This document shows positions 50,230 to 59,026 of a stretch of 64,000 bases of DNA, piece after piece. Source of the stretch: JAIBJN01 sp963775505 (GTDB lineage Bacteria; Actinomycetota; Thermoleophilia; Gaiellales; Gaiellaceae); assembly GCA_963775505.1 (NCBI GenBank), contig CAVZIL010000001.1, positions 372,001 to 436,000 of the forward strand, in the 5' to 3' direction. Under the pieces are notes generated by a model. That model had not been told where the DNA came from, did not search any database, and worked only from the letters and a program-made list of their open reading frames with translations. The translations under genes were made by a program, and so were the position numbers. Each line of letters starts with the position of its first letter. The stretch's first letter is position 1.

Positions 50230-51854
50230 GACCACATGGCGAGCAAGGCCGAGAGGTGCACCACCGCCGGGCCGTCCTCGGCGAGGGCGGCGGCGAGCGC
50301 GTCGGCGAGCCGGTCGGGTCCGACGGAGACGACCGGGAGCCCGTACGCGTCGACGAGGGCCCGAAAGTCCGGTTCGACGAGGTCGACACTCGTCGTCTCG
50401 CCGAACTGGTCGCGCTGGTACTCGCGGAGGATCCCGTAGCCGCCGTCGTCCACGAGCAGGAGCTTCGCGTCGAGCCCGTACTGGCGCGCGGCGGCGAGCT
50501 CGGCGATCCCGTAGTTGAAGCCGCCGTCGCCGGCGACGGCGAGCACCTTCCGGCCGGGCACGGCGAGCGACGCGCCGAGAGCAGCCGGCCAGGCGTAGCC
50601 GAGTGTTCCCGAGCCGAGCGGGTAGAGGAACGCGCGCGGCTCGTAGACCGGGAAGTGCGCCGCCGCCCAGTAGGCCAGGATCGTCATGTCCCAGGCGGTG
50701 ACCGCGTCGCGCGGGAGAGCCTCGCGGATGGTCCGCAGGAGCTCGAGCTCGGGCTCGGCCCGCCGTGAGGCGATCTCCTCCCTCAACCTGGCGACCCGCG
50801 CCGGTCCGTCCTCCCGGGGAGGCCCCGGGAGCCGCTCGGCGAGCACGGCGAGGACGATCTTCGCGTCGCCGACGATCCCCAGCGCCTCGTACGTCGCGCC
50901 GATCCGGCGCGGGTCCGCGTCGACGTGGATCACGCGCCCCGTGATGCGCAGTTCGTACTGCCCGGTCGTCTCGGCCCCGAATTCCGTGCCGACGGCCAGG
51001 AGGACGTCGGCCTCGGCGAGCAGGTCCCGGAACACCGGCTCGTCCATCGCCGTCCCGAGCGCGAGCGGACTGTCCTCGGGGAGCGCGCCCTTGCCCATGT
51101 AGGTGGTAGCCACCGGGGCGCCGAGCCGCTCGGCGACGGCGCGCAGCTCCTCCCACGCGCCCGAGCGGAGGACGCCGCCGCCCGCCCAGACGACGGGTCG
51201 CTCGGCAGCGGTCAGGAGGCGGACGGCCTCGTCCAGCGCGTTCGGCGTCGGGGTCGGAAGAGCGGCTGGCATGACGTCGAGGTCCTTCGCGGCCGGTACG
51301 TCCGTGCCGGCCGCGAGCAGGTCGACGGGAATCTCGAGAAACACGGGGCCGCTCGGCGGCGTCAGGGCCCGGCGCCAGCCTTCCGCGAGCAGCTCCGGGA
51401 TCACCTCTGCCGTGTCAGCGCGCGCCGCCCACTTGACGACGGGCTCGAAGGAGGCCTTCTGGTCGGGGAGCTCGTGCAGGAACCCGCGTCCGGCGCCGAT
51501 CAGGTCGCGCGGGATCTGGCTCGCGATCGCCACCACGGGGACGTGCGCGCTCGCAGCCTCCATCAGCGCCGCCAGCGAGATCAGCGCGCCCGGGCCGGTC
51601 GAGAGGAGAAGCGGCGCGGGCCGTCCGCTCGTCCGCGCGTAGCCGTCGGCCGCGAACCCGGCGGAGAGCTCGGTGCGGAGGCCGATGGCGGCGATCGAGC
51701 TGGTGCGCAGGCCGTCCCAGATCGCCAGGGCGTGGATCCCCGGCACGCCGAACGCGACCTCGGCGCCGAGAGCTTCCAGGCTCTCGGCGACCAGGCTTCC
51801 GCCCGTACGCGCTTTGACCGTCTGCGCCACAGCAGCGATCCTATCCAGGCCCAT
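50226..51854 (-). CDS. Thiamine diphosphate-dependent enzyme, acetolactate synthase-like
   Basis: 542 residues in three domains: Pyr (about 15-190) with the catalytic Glu in LRTELSAGFAADGYARTSG, a central Rossmann (about 205-340; PVVWAGGGVLRSGAWEELRA), and a PP domain with the ThDP/Mg motif AGDGGFNYGIAEL. The family includes acetolactate synthase, 2-ketoarginine decarboxylase and others. Coupling to the aminotransferase suggests decarboxylation of its 2-oxo-acid product. The ATG sits inside the CATG shared with the divergent flavoprotein gene; a GTG at 51830 is an alternative start with 22 bp of spacing. Confidence 0.9.
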   Translation of the reverse strand: MGLDRIAAVAQTVKARTGGSLVAESLEALGAEVAFGVPGIHALAIWDGLRTSSIAAIGLRTELSAGFAADGYARTSGRPAPLLLSTGPGALISLAALMEAASAHVPVVAIASQIPRDLIGAGRGFLHELPDQKASFEPVVKWAARADTAEVIPELLAEGWRRALTPPSGPVFLEIPVDLLAAGTDVPAAKDLDVMPAALPTPTPNALDEAVRLLTAAERPVVWAGGGVLRSGAWEELRAVAERLGAPVATTYMGKGALPEDSPLALGTAMDEPVFRDLLAEADVLLAVGTEFGAETTGQYELRITGRVIHVDADPRRIGATYEALGIVGDAKIVLAVLAERLPGPPREDGPARVARLREEIASRRAEPELELLRTIREALPRDAVTAWDMTILAYWAAAHFPVYEPRAFLYPLGSGTLGYAWPAALGASLAVPGRKVLAVAGDGGFNYGIAELAAARQYGLDAKLLLVDDGGYGILREYQRDQFGETTSVDLVEPDFRALVDAYGLPVVSVGPDRLADALAAALAEDGPAVVHLSALLAMWS

Positions 51855-53946
51855 GGCGCGCGATCCCCGTCACGACATCCTCTTCGAACCGGTCCGGATC
51901 GGGCCGAAGACGCTCGCGAACCGCTTCTATCAGGTGCCCCACTGCACCGGCTTCGGGAGCGAGAAGCCGCTCTCGCAGGCGCATTTCCGGGGGATGAAGG
52001 CCGAGGGCGGCTGGGCGGCGGTCTGCACGGAGGAGGCGCTCGTTAGCCCGGACTCGGACTTCTGGCCGGTCGTCTCGCAGCGGATCTGGGACGAGGACGA
52101 CGCGCGCAACCTCGCGCTCATGGCCGAGGAAGCGCACCGGCACGGCGCTCTCGCCGGGGTCGAGCTGACCCACGGGGGCGCGCACGGGACCGGGCGCGAG
52201 TCGCGCTGGCCGGCGGTCGCGCCCTCCCAGCTCGCGAGCGACTACTACTCCTTCGTCGTCGGAAAGGCCATGGAGCTCGACGACATTCGCCGCATCCGCG
52301 GGGACTGGGTGCGGGCGGCGAGGCTCGTCCGTGACGCCGGCTTCGACATCGTCTACGTCTACGGCGGGCACTCTTACCTGCCGCTCCAGTTCCTCTCGCC
52401 GTTCTACAACAAGCGCGGCGATGCCTACGGCGGCTCGCTCGAGAACCGCGCACGCTTCTGGCTGGAGACGCTGGAGGCGGTTCGCGAGGCGGTCGGCGAC
52501 GACTGCGCGATCGCCGTCCGGCTCTGCGTCGAGGCGCTCGGCCCGGCGGGGGTCGAGCTCGAGGAAGGGCTCGGCTTCGTCCGCCTCGCCGACCACCTCG
52601 TCGACCTCTGGGACGTGAACGTCGGCTCGATCCTCGAGTGGTCCAAGGACTCGGGTGCGTCGCGCTTCTTCGAGGAGGGCTACCAGCTCGAGTGGACGAG
52701 CCGCGTGCGCGACGCGACGGCGAAGCCGATCGTCGGCGTCGGCAGGCTCACGAACCCCGACCGCATGGCCGACATCATCCGCTCGGGAGCGTGGGACCTC
52801 ATCGGCGCCGCCCGCCCGTCGATCGCCGACCCGTTCCTCCCGAAGAAGGTCGAGGAGGGCCGCTACGGCGAGGTGCGGGAGTGCATCGGGTGCAACATCT
52901 GCGTGCTCAAGGCCGAGTCAGGCAACCACATCGGCTGCACGCAGAACGCCACCGCGGGCGAGGAGTACCGGCGCGGCTGGCACCCGGAGCGCTTCGAGCC
53001 CGCCGAGAACCGCGACCGCGACGTTCTCGTGGTGGGGGCCGGCCCCGCCGGGCTGGAGTGCGCGATCGTCCTCGCCAAGCGTGGCTTCCGCCGTGTCCAC
53101 CTCGTCGAGGCCGAGCCGGAGATCGGCGGCGTCGCGCGCTGGATCCCGCAGCTTCCGGGGCTCGGCGAGTGGGGCCGAGTCCTGAACTGGCGCGCCGTCC
53201 AGCTCTCCAAGCTCGCGAACGTCGAGGTGCTGACCGGCCTGCGCCTCGACGCCGCCGGCGTGCGCGAATACGGCGCCGAGATCGTCGTCGTCGCGACCGG
53301 AGCGCGCTGGTCGACGGACGGCCTCAACTTCGTGACTCACGAGCCGATTCCGGGCGCCGACGCCTCGCTGCCTCACGTGCTGACTCCCGAGCAGGTCATG
53401 CTCGAAGGGAAGACGCCGCCCGGGGGGCGCGTGCTCGTCTTCGACGCCGAGGGCTACTTCATGGCCGCCGGACTCGCGGAGAAGCTGCGCGGGGAGGGGT
53501 TCGACGTCGAGCTCGTCACGCCGCACGAGCGGGTCGCGCCCGTCTGCGACGACACGCTCGAAGGACCGCTCCTCCGAGAGCACCTCCACGGCCTCGGCAT
53601 TCGGCAGCGGCCGGGAACGATGTTGACGGCGATCGAGCCGGGGCGCGTGACCGCCGCGGCCGAGCTCGGCGAGACCCTCGAGCTGGAGGCAGACGCCGTC
53701 GTCCTCGTCACGCAGCGCCTCTCGAACGAGACGCTCTACCTGGAGCTCAAGGCCGGCGCCGAGACGCTGGCGGACGAGGGGATCGAGGCGCTCTACCGGA
53801 TCGGCGACTGCGTCTCCCCCCGCATCATCGCCGAGGCGATCTTCGACGGACACCGGCTCGGACGCGAGATCGACTCCGACGACCCGGCGATCCCGCTCCC
53901 GTACAGGCGCGAGCGGCTCGTGCTCGAGCCCATCGTCACCTCATAG
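51853..53946 (+). CDS. Second trimethylamine dehydrogenase-like flavoprotein
   Basis: 697 residues from the ATG. Same three-part plan as the protein at 40245: TIM barrel with VPHCTGFGSEKPLSQAHFRG and VYGGHSYLPLQFLSPFYNKR, a 4Fe-4S motif C-x2-C-x2-C-x11-C, TQNATAGEEYRRGWHPERF, and VLVVGAGPAGLECAIVLAKR. The segment where trimethylamine dehydrogenase and the first paralogue read NTEYC is CTEEA here, so the substrate-facing Tyr is lost. Clearly a paralogue from an old duplication. Its stop overlaps the GTG of the downstream CocE gene. Confidence 0.9.
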   Translation: MARDPRHDILFEPVRIGPKTLANRFYQVPHCTGFGSEKPLSQAHFRGMKAEGGWAAVCTEEALVSPDSDFWPVVSQRIWDEDDARNLALMAEEAHRHGALAGVELTHGGAHGTGRESRWPAVAPSQLASDYYSFVVGKAMELDDIRRIRGDWVRAARLVRDAGFDIVYVYGGHSYLPLQFLSPFYNKRGDAYGGSLENRARFWLETLEAVREAVGDDCAIAVRLCVEALGPAGVELEEGLGFVRLADHLVDLWDVNVGSILEWSKDSGASRFFEEGYQLEWTSRVRDATAKPIVGVGRLTNPDRMADIIRSGAWDLIGAARPSIADPFLPKKVEEGRYGEVRECIGCNICVLKAESGNHIGCTQNATAGEEYRRGWHPERFEPAENRDRDVLVVGAGPAGLECAIVLAKRGFRRVHLVEAEPEIGGVARWIPQLPGLGEWGRVLNWRAVQLSKLANVEVLTGLRLDAAGVREYGAEIVVVATGARWSTDGLNFVTHEPIPGADASLPHVLTPEQVMLEGKTPPGGRVLVFDAEGYFMAAGLAEKLRGEGFDVELVTPHERVAPVCDDTLEGPLLREHLHGLGIRQRPGTMLTAIEPGRVTAAAELGETLELEADAVVLVTQRLSNETLYLELKAGAETLADEGIEALYRIGDCVSPRIIAEAIFDGHRLGREIDSDDPAIPLPYRRERLVLEPIVTS

Positions 53947-55937
53947 TGGCGCGCGTCCGAACCGACTTCCCGCGCCGGGTGCGGGAGATCGAGAACGCCT
54001 GGTTCCACCTCTCCGACGGCACGCGCCTGGCCGTGCGGATCTGGCTCCCCGAGGATGCCGAGGACGAGCCGGTTCCGGCGATCCTCGAGTACCTCCCCTA
54101 CCGGAAGACGGACGGGACGGTCGTGCGCGACTCGAAGCGCCAGCCGTACCTGGCGGGGCACGGGTACGCGGCAGTGCGCGTGGACATGCGTGGTACCGGG
54201 GACTCGGACGGAATCATCACCGACGAGTACACGCAGCAGGAGCTGGACGACGCCGTCGAGATCCTCGCCTGGCTCGCCGCTCAGCCGTGGTGCGACGGGA
54301 AGCTCGGAATGTGGGGGATCTCCTGGGGAGGCTTCAACTCGCTCCAGATCGCCGCGCGCCGGCCGCCCGGCCTCGGGGCGATCATCACGCTCTGCTCGAC
54401 GGACGACCGCTACGCGGACGACGTCCACTACCGCGGGGGCTGCGTGCTCGCGCTCGACATGCTCCACTGGGCGTCCTCGATGCTGACGTGGAACGCGCGG
54501 CCACCCGACCCGCTCGTCTATGGCGAGCCCTGGCGCGAGGAGTGGACCCGGCGCCTGGAGAACCTCACGCCCTGGATCGGGCATTGGCTCGGCCACCAGC
54601 ATCGTGACGAGTACTGGCGCCACGGCTCCGTCTGCGAGGACTACGCGGCGATCGAGTGCCCGGTCTACGCGGTCGGCGGCTTCGCGGACGGCTACACGAA
54701 CGCCGTTCCGCGCCTCCTCGCCGGGCTCTCCGGGCCGCGCAAGGGCCTGATCGGCCCGTGGGCGCACGACTTCCCCGAGGTCGCTCTACCCGGGCCCTCG
54801 GTCGGATTCCTGCAGGAGTGCGCGCGCTGGTTCGACCACTGGCTGAAGGGAATCGACACCGGCGTCATGGACGAGCCGATGCTCCGCGTCTGGATGCAGG
54901 ACTCGGTCGAGCCGCGGCCGAGCTATGAGGTGCGCCCGGGGCGCTGGGTAGCGGAGCCCTCGTGGCCGTCGCCGAACGTGGAGGCGCGCGTCTGGGAGTT
55001 GCCCGTCGGGGAGCCGTGCTCCCTCCTGGGCGTCCAGTCCTGCGGCACGGAGGCGGGCGCCTGGACGGCCGAAGGCCAGTCCGCCGACCTCGCCGGCGAC
55101 CAGCGGCCCGACGACGCGCTCTCGCTCACGTTCGACTCCGACCTGCTGGAGGAGCCGCTGGAGATCCTCGGCTTCCCGGAGGCCGTCCTCGAGCTGGCGG
55201 TCGACCGGCCGGACGCCCTCGTCGCCGTGCGACTCTGCGACGTCTTCCCGGACGGAACCTCGGCGCTCGTCACGCGCGGGCTCCTGAACCTGACGCATCG
55301 CGGAAGCCACGAGCACCTGGAGTCGCTCGAGCCGGGCCGACGCTACGAGGTGCGGGTGCCGCTGGACGTCACGGCGTACTCGGTTCCGGCGGGCCATCGC
55401 CTCCGCCTCGCCGTCTCGCCAACGTACTGGCCCTGGGCCTGGCCGTCGCCGGAGCCGGTGACCCTGACGCTCTACGGCGGCCGGCTTGAGCTGCCCGAGC
55501 GGCCGGCGCGGTCGGAGGATGCGGAGCTGCCCGAGTTCGGCGACCCGGAGAGCGCGGCCAAGCTGGAGCTCGAGGCGGTCGCGGGCTCGCCGCAGGGCCG
55601 CTCGATCCGCCGGGAGCTCGCCACCGGCCTGGTCGAGCAGATCTTCGACTACGACCTCGGCGGCGCGGTGCGCCTCGTCGACATCGACCTCGAGACGTCG
55701 GAAACGAGCCGCACCGTCTACTCCATCCGCGAGGGCGATCCGCTTTCCGCCGACGTGCGCTTTCACGCCACCTCGGGCATGGGCCGCGGCGACTGGAGCA
55801 TGCGCTCGGAGGTCACCAGCGCGATGACCTCGGACGCAGAGGCGTTCCACGTGACGACGACGCTCGAGGTCTACGAGCGCAACGCCCGCGTCTTCGCCCG
55901 CACGTGGGCACACCGTTTCCCCCGCGACCACGTCTAG
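53946..55937 (+). CDS. CocE/NonD family hydrolase (X-Pro dipeptidyl peptidase S15 type)
   Basis: 663 residues from a GTG sharing its G with the previous stop. Start RVREIENAWFHLSDGTRLAV then IWLPEDAEDEPVPAILEYLP. The nucleophile serine is in GMWGISWGGFNSLQIAARRP (near 125). The catalytic Asp is probably around SVCEDYAAIECPVYAVGGFA and the His in IGPWAHDFP. A C-terminal jelly-roll domain (about 330-560; RALVTRGLLN-like) is present, plus a unique tail of about 110 residues. It cleaves an ester, amide or X-Pro peptide. Confidence 0.9.
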   Translation: MARVRTDFPRRVREIENAWFHLSDGTRLAVRIWLPEDAEDEPVPAILEYLPYRKTDGTVVRDSKRQPYLAGHGYAAVRVDMRGTGDSDGIITDEYTQQELDDAVEILAWLAAQPWCDGKLGMWGISWGGFNSLQIAARRPPGLGAIITLCSTDDRYADDVHYRGGCVLALDMLHWASSMLTWNARPPDPLVYGEPWREEWTRRLENLTPWIGHWLGHQHRDEYWRHGSVCEDYAAIECPVYAVGGFADGYTNAVPRLLAGLSGPRKGLIGPWAHDFPEVALPGPSVGFLQECARWFDHWLKGIDTGVMDEPMLRVWMQDSVEPRPSYEVRPGRWVAEPSWPSPNVEARVWELPVGEPCSLLGVQSCGTEAGAWTAEGQSADLAGDQRPDDALSLTFDSDLLEEPLEILGFPEAVLELAVDRPDALVAVRLCDVFPDGTSALVTRGLLNLTHRGSHEHLESLEPGRRYEVRVPLDVTAYSVPAGHRLRLAVSPTYWPWAWPSPEPVTLTLYGGRLELPERPARSEDAELPEFGDPESAAKLELEAVAGSPQGRSIRRELATGLVEQIFDYDLGGAVRLVDIDLETSETSRTVYSIREGDPLSADVRFHATSGMGRGDWSMRSEVTSAMTSDAEAFHVTTTLEVYERNARVFARTWAHRFPRDHV

Positions 55938-57484
55938 CGCAGCCGGTAGAACCGCTCGCCGGTGAAGTCGACCACCAACGCGCGACCATCGACCAGCGCG
56001 TCGAATCGCATGCGCTCCGGCGACCACTCGTCGCCGGCGCGGAAGCTCCCGTCCGGGAGTGGCTCGAGCGTCAGCTCCATGCCCCAGGGGAAGATCGCGA
56101 GCAACTCGCCTTCGCGCAGGACGATGCGGAAGTTCGAGTACCAGGGGTTGTAGGCCCGGTAATGGCCCGGGTAGGCGCTCCACTCCGGCGGCGGCGCGGG
56201 CGCCGAGGCCGGGGCACTGCCCTCGCGCCGGTAGACGTCGCCTCCGTGCACCGCGTCCACGACCCGGCCGGCCTCGCGGCGGAAGCGCAGGAGGTAGAGG
56301 GAGAGGTCGGGTCGGGCTGCAAGAAAGCGATCAGAGCGCCGGGGCTCGAGCGGCTCTCCGTCGAGGAGGAGGTGGTCGCCCTCCGCGCTGACCGCGAGCC
56401 GGCCAGGCTCGCCCACGTACACGCCCGCGTAGTCCGAAACGTCCTCGACCGCCAGCGGATCGCGGACACGAGGGGCTAGGACGTCGCGGTAGAGGTCGAG
56501 GACTGCCTCAGCGACTCCTTCCGTGAGGTCCTGCTCGTCGTACGCGTTCACGCCCACTGCAACCCCCAGCCCCGCGTCGAGGTCGCCCAGCATCGTCGTT
56601 CCGAACCCGGGCATCGAGCCGCCGTGCCTGATCTCGCGCCTGCCCTCCCGCTCGCGAAGCTCGAGTCCCAGGCCGTACCACCAGCCGTCGTCCGCCTCGA
56701 TCGCCGGAGTCGACATCAGCTCGAACGACTCAGGCGAGAGGACGCCCTCTCCGCGATTCAGGAGCGTGCGCAGGAAGCCGGCGAGATCCTCCATGGTCCC
56801 GGCCGCCGAGCCGTCACCCGTCCCCGTCTCGAGCCACGGCGCAGGCACCCAGGGGTCGGTCCGCCGCATCGGGCGGTCGTCGTAGCGGCGCTCGTAGGCG
56901 ACCGCCAGCCGGTGCCGGCCCTCGGTGGTGATCTCGGGGTCGGTGGCGTGCAGGCCGAGCGGCTCCAGGATGCGCGTCCGGAGGGCCTCCGCATACCGAC
57001 TCCCCGTGAGCTCTTCGACGACGAAGCCGAGGGCCTGATAGCCCACGTTCGAATAGAGGTAGCGGCTGCCAGGAGCGAAGCCGGCCTCGGTCTCGCGCAG
57101 CGCCCACACGTCGTAGCGTGAGTTCGAGCTCAGGTCGGCACCCACCATCAGGCCGCTTGTGTGCGTGAGCAGGTGGCGGATCGTGATTGGCGCGTGCTCG
57201 GAGCGGACCTCGAACCAGGGCAGGTAGCGGGTCACGAGTTCCTCGAGGTCGACCGCGCCCCGTTCGCGGAGCTGGAGGAGCATGACGGAGGTGAAGGTCT
57301 TGCCGATGGAGCCGAACTCGAAGTACGTCTCCCGGCTTATGGGGATTCCCGCGTCGACGTTTGCGAGGCCGAACGTCTCGGAGGCGACAAGCTCTTCCCT
57401 ATCGGTGACCGCCAGCGAGAGGCCCGGGAATCCTTCCACGGCCAGCGCCTCCTCGACGTAGGCGCGGAGAGTGTCGACAACCAC
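55934..57484 (-). CDS. Serine hydrolase, beta-lactamase/class C fold
   Basis: 516 residues. The catalytic S-x-x-K is in FEFGSIGKTFTSVMLLQL (near 59) and Y-x-N in YLYSNVGYQALGFVVEEL (near 145). THTSGLMVG is also typical. The C-terminal third (from about 350) is an extra beta-rich domain (DYAGVYVGEPGRLAV, FLAARPDLSLYLLRF) as in esterase EstB/DUF3471-type proteins. Penicillin-binding esterase or peptidase activity is more likely than beta-lactam hydrolysis. No signal sequence is evident. Converges with the CocE gene (4-bp overlap). Confidence 0.9.
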   Translation of the reverse strand: MVVDTLRAYVEEALAVEGFPGLSLAVTDREELVASETFGLANVDAGIPISRETYFEFGSIGKTFTSVMLLQLRERGAVDLEELVTRYLPWFEVRSEHAPITIRHLLTHTSGLMVGADLSSNSRYDVWALRETEAGFAPGSRYLYSNVGYQALGFVVEELTGSRYAEALRTRILEPLGLHATDPEITTEGRHRLAVAYERRYDDRPMRRTDPWVPAPWLETGTGDGSAAGTMEDLAGFLRTLLNRGEGVLSPESFELMSTPAIEADDGWWYGLGLELREREGRREIRHGGSMPGFGTTMLGDLDAGLGVAVGVNAYDEQDLTEGVAEAVLDLYRDVLAPRVRDPLAVEDVSDYAGVYVGEPGRLAVSAEGDHLLLDGEPLEPRRSDRFLAARPDLSLYLLRFRREAGRVVDAVHGGDVYRREGSAPASAPAPPPEWSAYPGHYRAYNPWYSNFRIVLREGELLAIFPWGMELTLEPLPDGSFRAGDEWSPERMRFDALVDGRALVVDFTGERFYRLR

Positions 57485-57518
57485 AACCAGGCGATCTTAG
57501 GCCCGATACTGTGAGCGC

Positions 57519-58596
57519 GTGATCGACTGCGACATCCACCCGCAGGTCGGCGACCCCGAGGAGCTGCTCGCCTACGTCGACCCCGCGCAGCGGGAGTGGT
57601 TCCGCGCGCAGGGGCCCTCGTTCGGGCTGCCGGGCTACTCGTGGGCGCACCCCTCCTCCTGGTTCCGGCAGGACATCGAGCAGAACGGCCGGCCGCCCGG
57701 GTCCGACGTCGATTCGGTCCGGCGCGAGCTGCTCGACCCCGGCGGCACCGACGTCGGCGTGCTGAACGGGGACGACACCGTGCTCGTCTCGCTGATGCCG
57801 AGCCCGTACCGGGCCGCCGAGCTCGCCCGGGCGCACAACGAGTGGCTCCGCGAGCGCTGGCTCGACCCGGAGCCGCGGCTGCGCGCCGTCGATCCTCTGC
57901 CCGGCCCAGGATCCGCAGGCGGCGGCGCAGGAGATTCGCAGGGCCGCCGAGGACGAGCGCTTCGTCCAGGTTCTCCTCTGCGGCGGCGCCGACCGGCCGT
58001 ACGGCGAGCCGCGCTACCTCCCGATCTTCGAAGCGGCCGTGGAATGCGGTCTGCCCGTGGCCATCCACTCCGGCGGCGAGGGCATGGGCATCGCCGCGCC
58101 GCCAGGAGGCGCCGGCCCGGTGACCTTCTACATCGAGTGGCACACGCTCGGCTCGGCCTGCTCGACGATGTCCCACCTCGTCTCGCTGCTCTGCCACGGG
58201 ACGTTCGAGCGGCTGCCGACGCTGAAGGTGCTCCTGATCGAGGGCGGCATCGCCTGGCTGCCCGGAATGCTCTGGCGCCTGGACACGAACTGGCGGGCGC
58301 TCAGGAGCGAAGTGCCGTGGCTCGAGCGGAAGCCGAGCGAGGTCGCCCGCGAGCACGTCCGCTTCTCGACCCAGCCGCTCGAGCACACGGACGGGCGCGA
58401 CGAGACGCTCTTCGAGATGCTCGAGGCCGCCGGCGCGCCGGACAACCTCTGCTTCGCCTCCGACTACCCGCACTGGGATTTCGACGACCCGGGCTTCATG
58501 CTCAAGCGGCTGCCCGAGTCCTGGCGCGCGAAGGTCCTGCACGAGAACGCCGCCGAGCTCTACGGCGCGCGGCTCGGCCTGCCCGCCCTTGGCTGA
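57519..58596 (+). CDS. Amidohydrolase (TIM-barrel, amidohydrolase 2 type), frameshifted
   Basis: Starts MIDCDIHPQVGDPEELLAYV (metal-binding DIHP). The first frame runs to RLRAV near 57888, where one extra base shifts it; the second frame reads PAQDPQAAAQEIRRAAEDER and onward to the stop. Further metal ligands are in VAIHSGGEG and CFASDYPHWDFDDPGF. The family includes decarboxylases such as ACMSD-like enzymes. A Rieske-type ferredoxin starts at 58589, overlapping the end. A single-base indel is the only defect, so the gene may be intact in vivo. Confidence 0.85.
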
Positions 58597-58945
58597 GAAG
58601 ACCTGGGTCGACGTCGGGGCGATCGCCGACCTCGAGCGGAACGGGCGTCTCGTCGCCCAGGTGAACGGCCGCGAGATCGGGGTCGTCTCGGAGCCGGACG
58701 GGACGCTGCACGGGATCCGCAACCGCTGCCCTCACCACGGAGGGCCGCTCTGTTTCGGACGGGTGGGCGAGCGCGTCGAGGGCGAGCCAGGCGTTTACGA
58801 GCTGACAGGGAGGCGCACTCTTCGCTGCCCCTGGCACGGCTGGGAGTTCGACCTCGAGACGGGCGTCTGCGTCGACGAGCCCGCCCTCCGCGCGGCCGTC
58901 TATGCCGTTCGGGTCGAGGGCGACCGCGTGCTCGTGCGAGCGTAG
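58589..58945 (+). CDS. Rieske [2Fe-2S] ferredoxin
   Basis: 118 residues from a TTG, overlapping the amidohydrolase by 8 bp. Cluster ligands are in NRCPHHGGPLCFG and LRCPWHGWEFDLETG (C-x-H and C-x2-H). The start WVDVGAIADLERNGRLVAQV is typical. It has no membrane helix, so it is a soluble electron carrier or the small partner of a dioxygenase. Pairing with an amidohydrolase_2 gene recurs in aromatic and carboxymuconate-type catabolism; substrate not assigned. Confidence 0.9.
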   Translation: MAEKTWVDVGAIADLERNGRLVAQVNGREIGVVSEPDGTLHGIRNRCPHHGGPLCFGRVGERVEGEPGVYELTGRRTLRCPWHGWEFDLETGVCVDEPALRAAVYAVRVEGDRVLVRA

Positions 58946-58955
58946 AGACGCCGCC

Positions 58956-59026
58956 GTATGCTCGCTGGCGTCATGCGCACATGCATACAAACCGTATGCA
59001 ATACTGCATAAGGCAGTGGCGCATAC
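58956..59026. promoter_or_regulatory. Symmetric operator with four GTATGC/GCATAC half-sites
   Basis: Half-sites are GTATGC at 58956-58961, GCATAC at 58983-58988, GTATGC at 58994-58999 and GCATAC at 59021-59026. Spacings are 21, 5 and 21 nt, so the set is dyad-symmetric about 58991. The inner pair extends to TGCATAC and GTATGCA. The 11-mer GCATACAAACC is repeated directly at 58983 and 59021. The stretch is AT-rich for this genome. The GTG start of the ATPase (59016) lies inside it, so binding would block transcription or initiation. Confidence 0.6.

Noticed and set aside
47278..50439. A plus-strand open frame of over 1,000 codons
   Set aside because: Antisense to PotB, PotD, the aminotransferase and the ThDP gene; no recognisable domain and composition typical of shadow frames.
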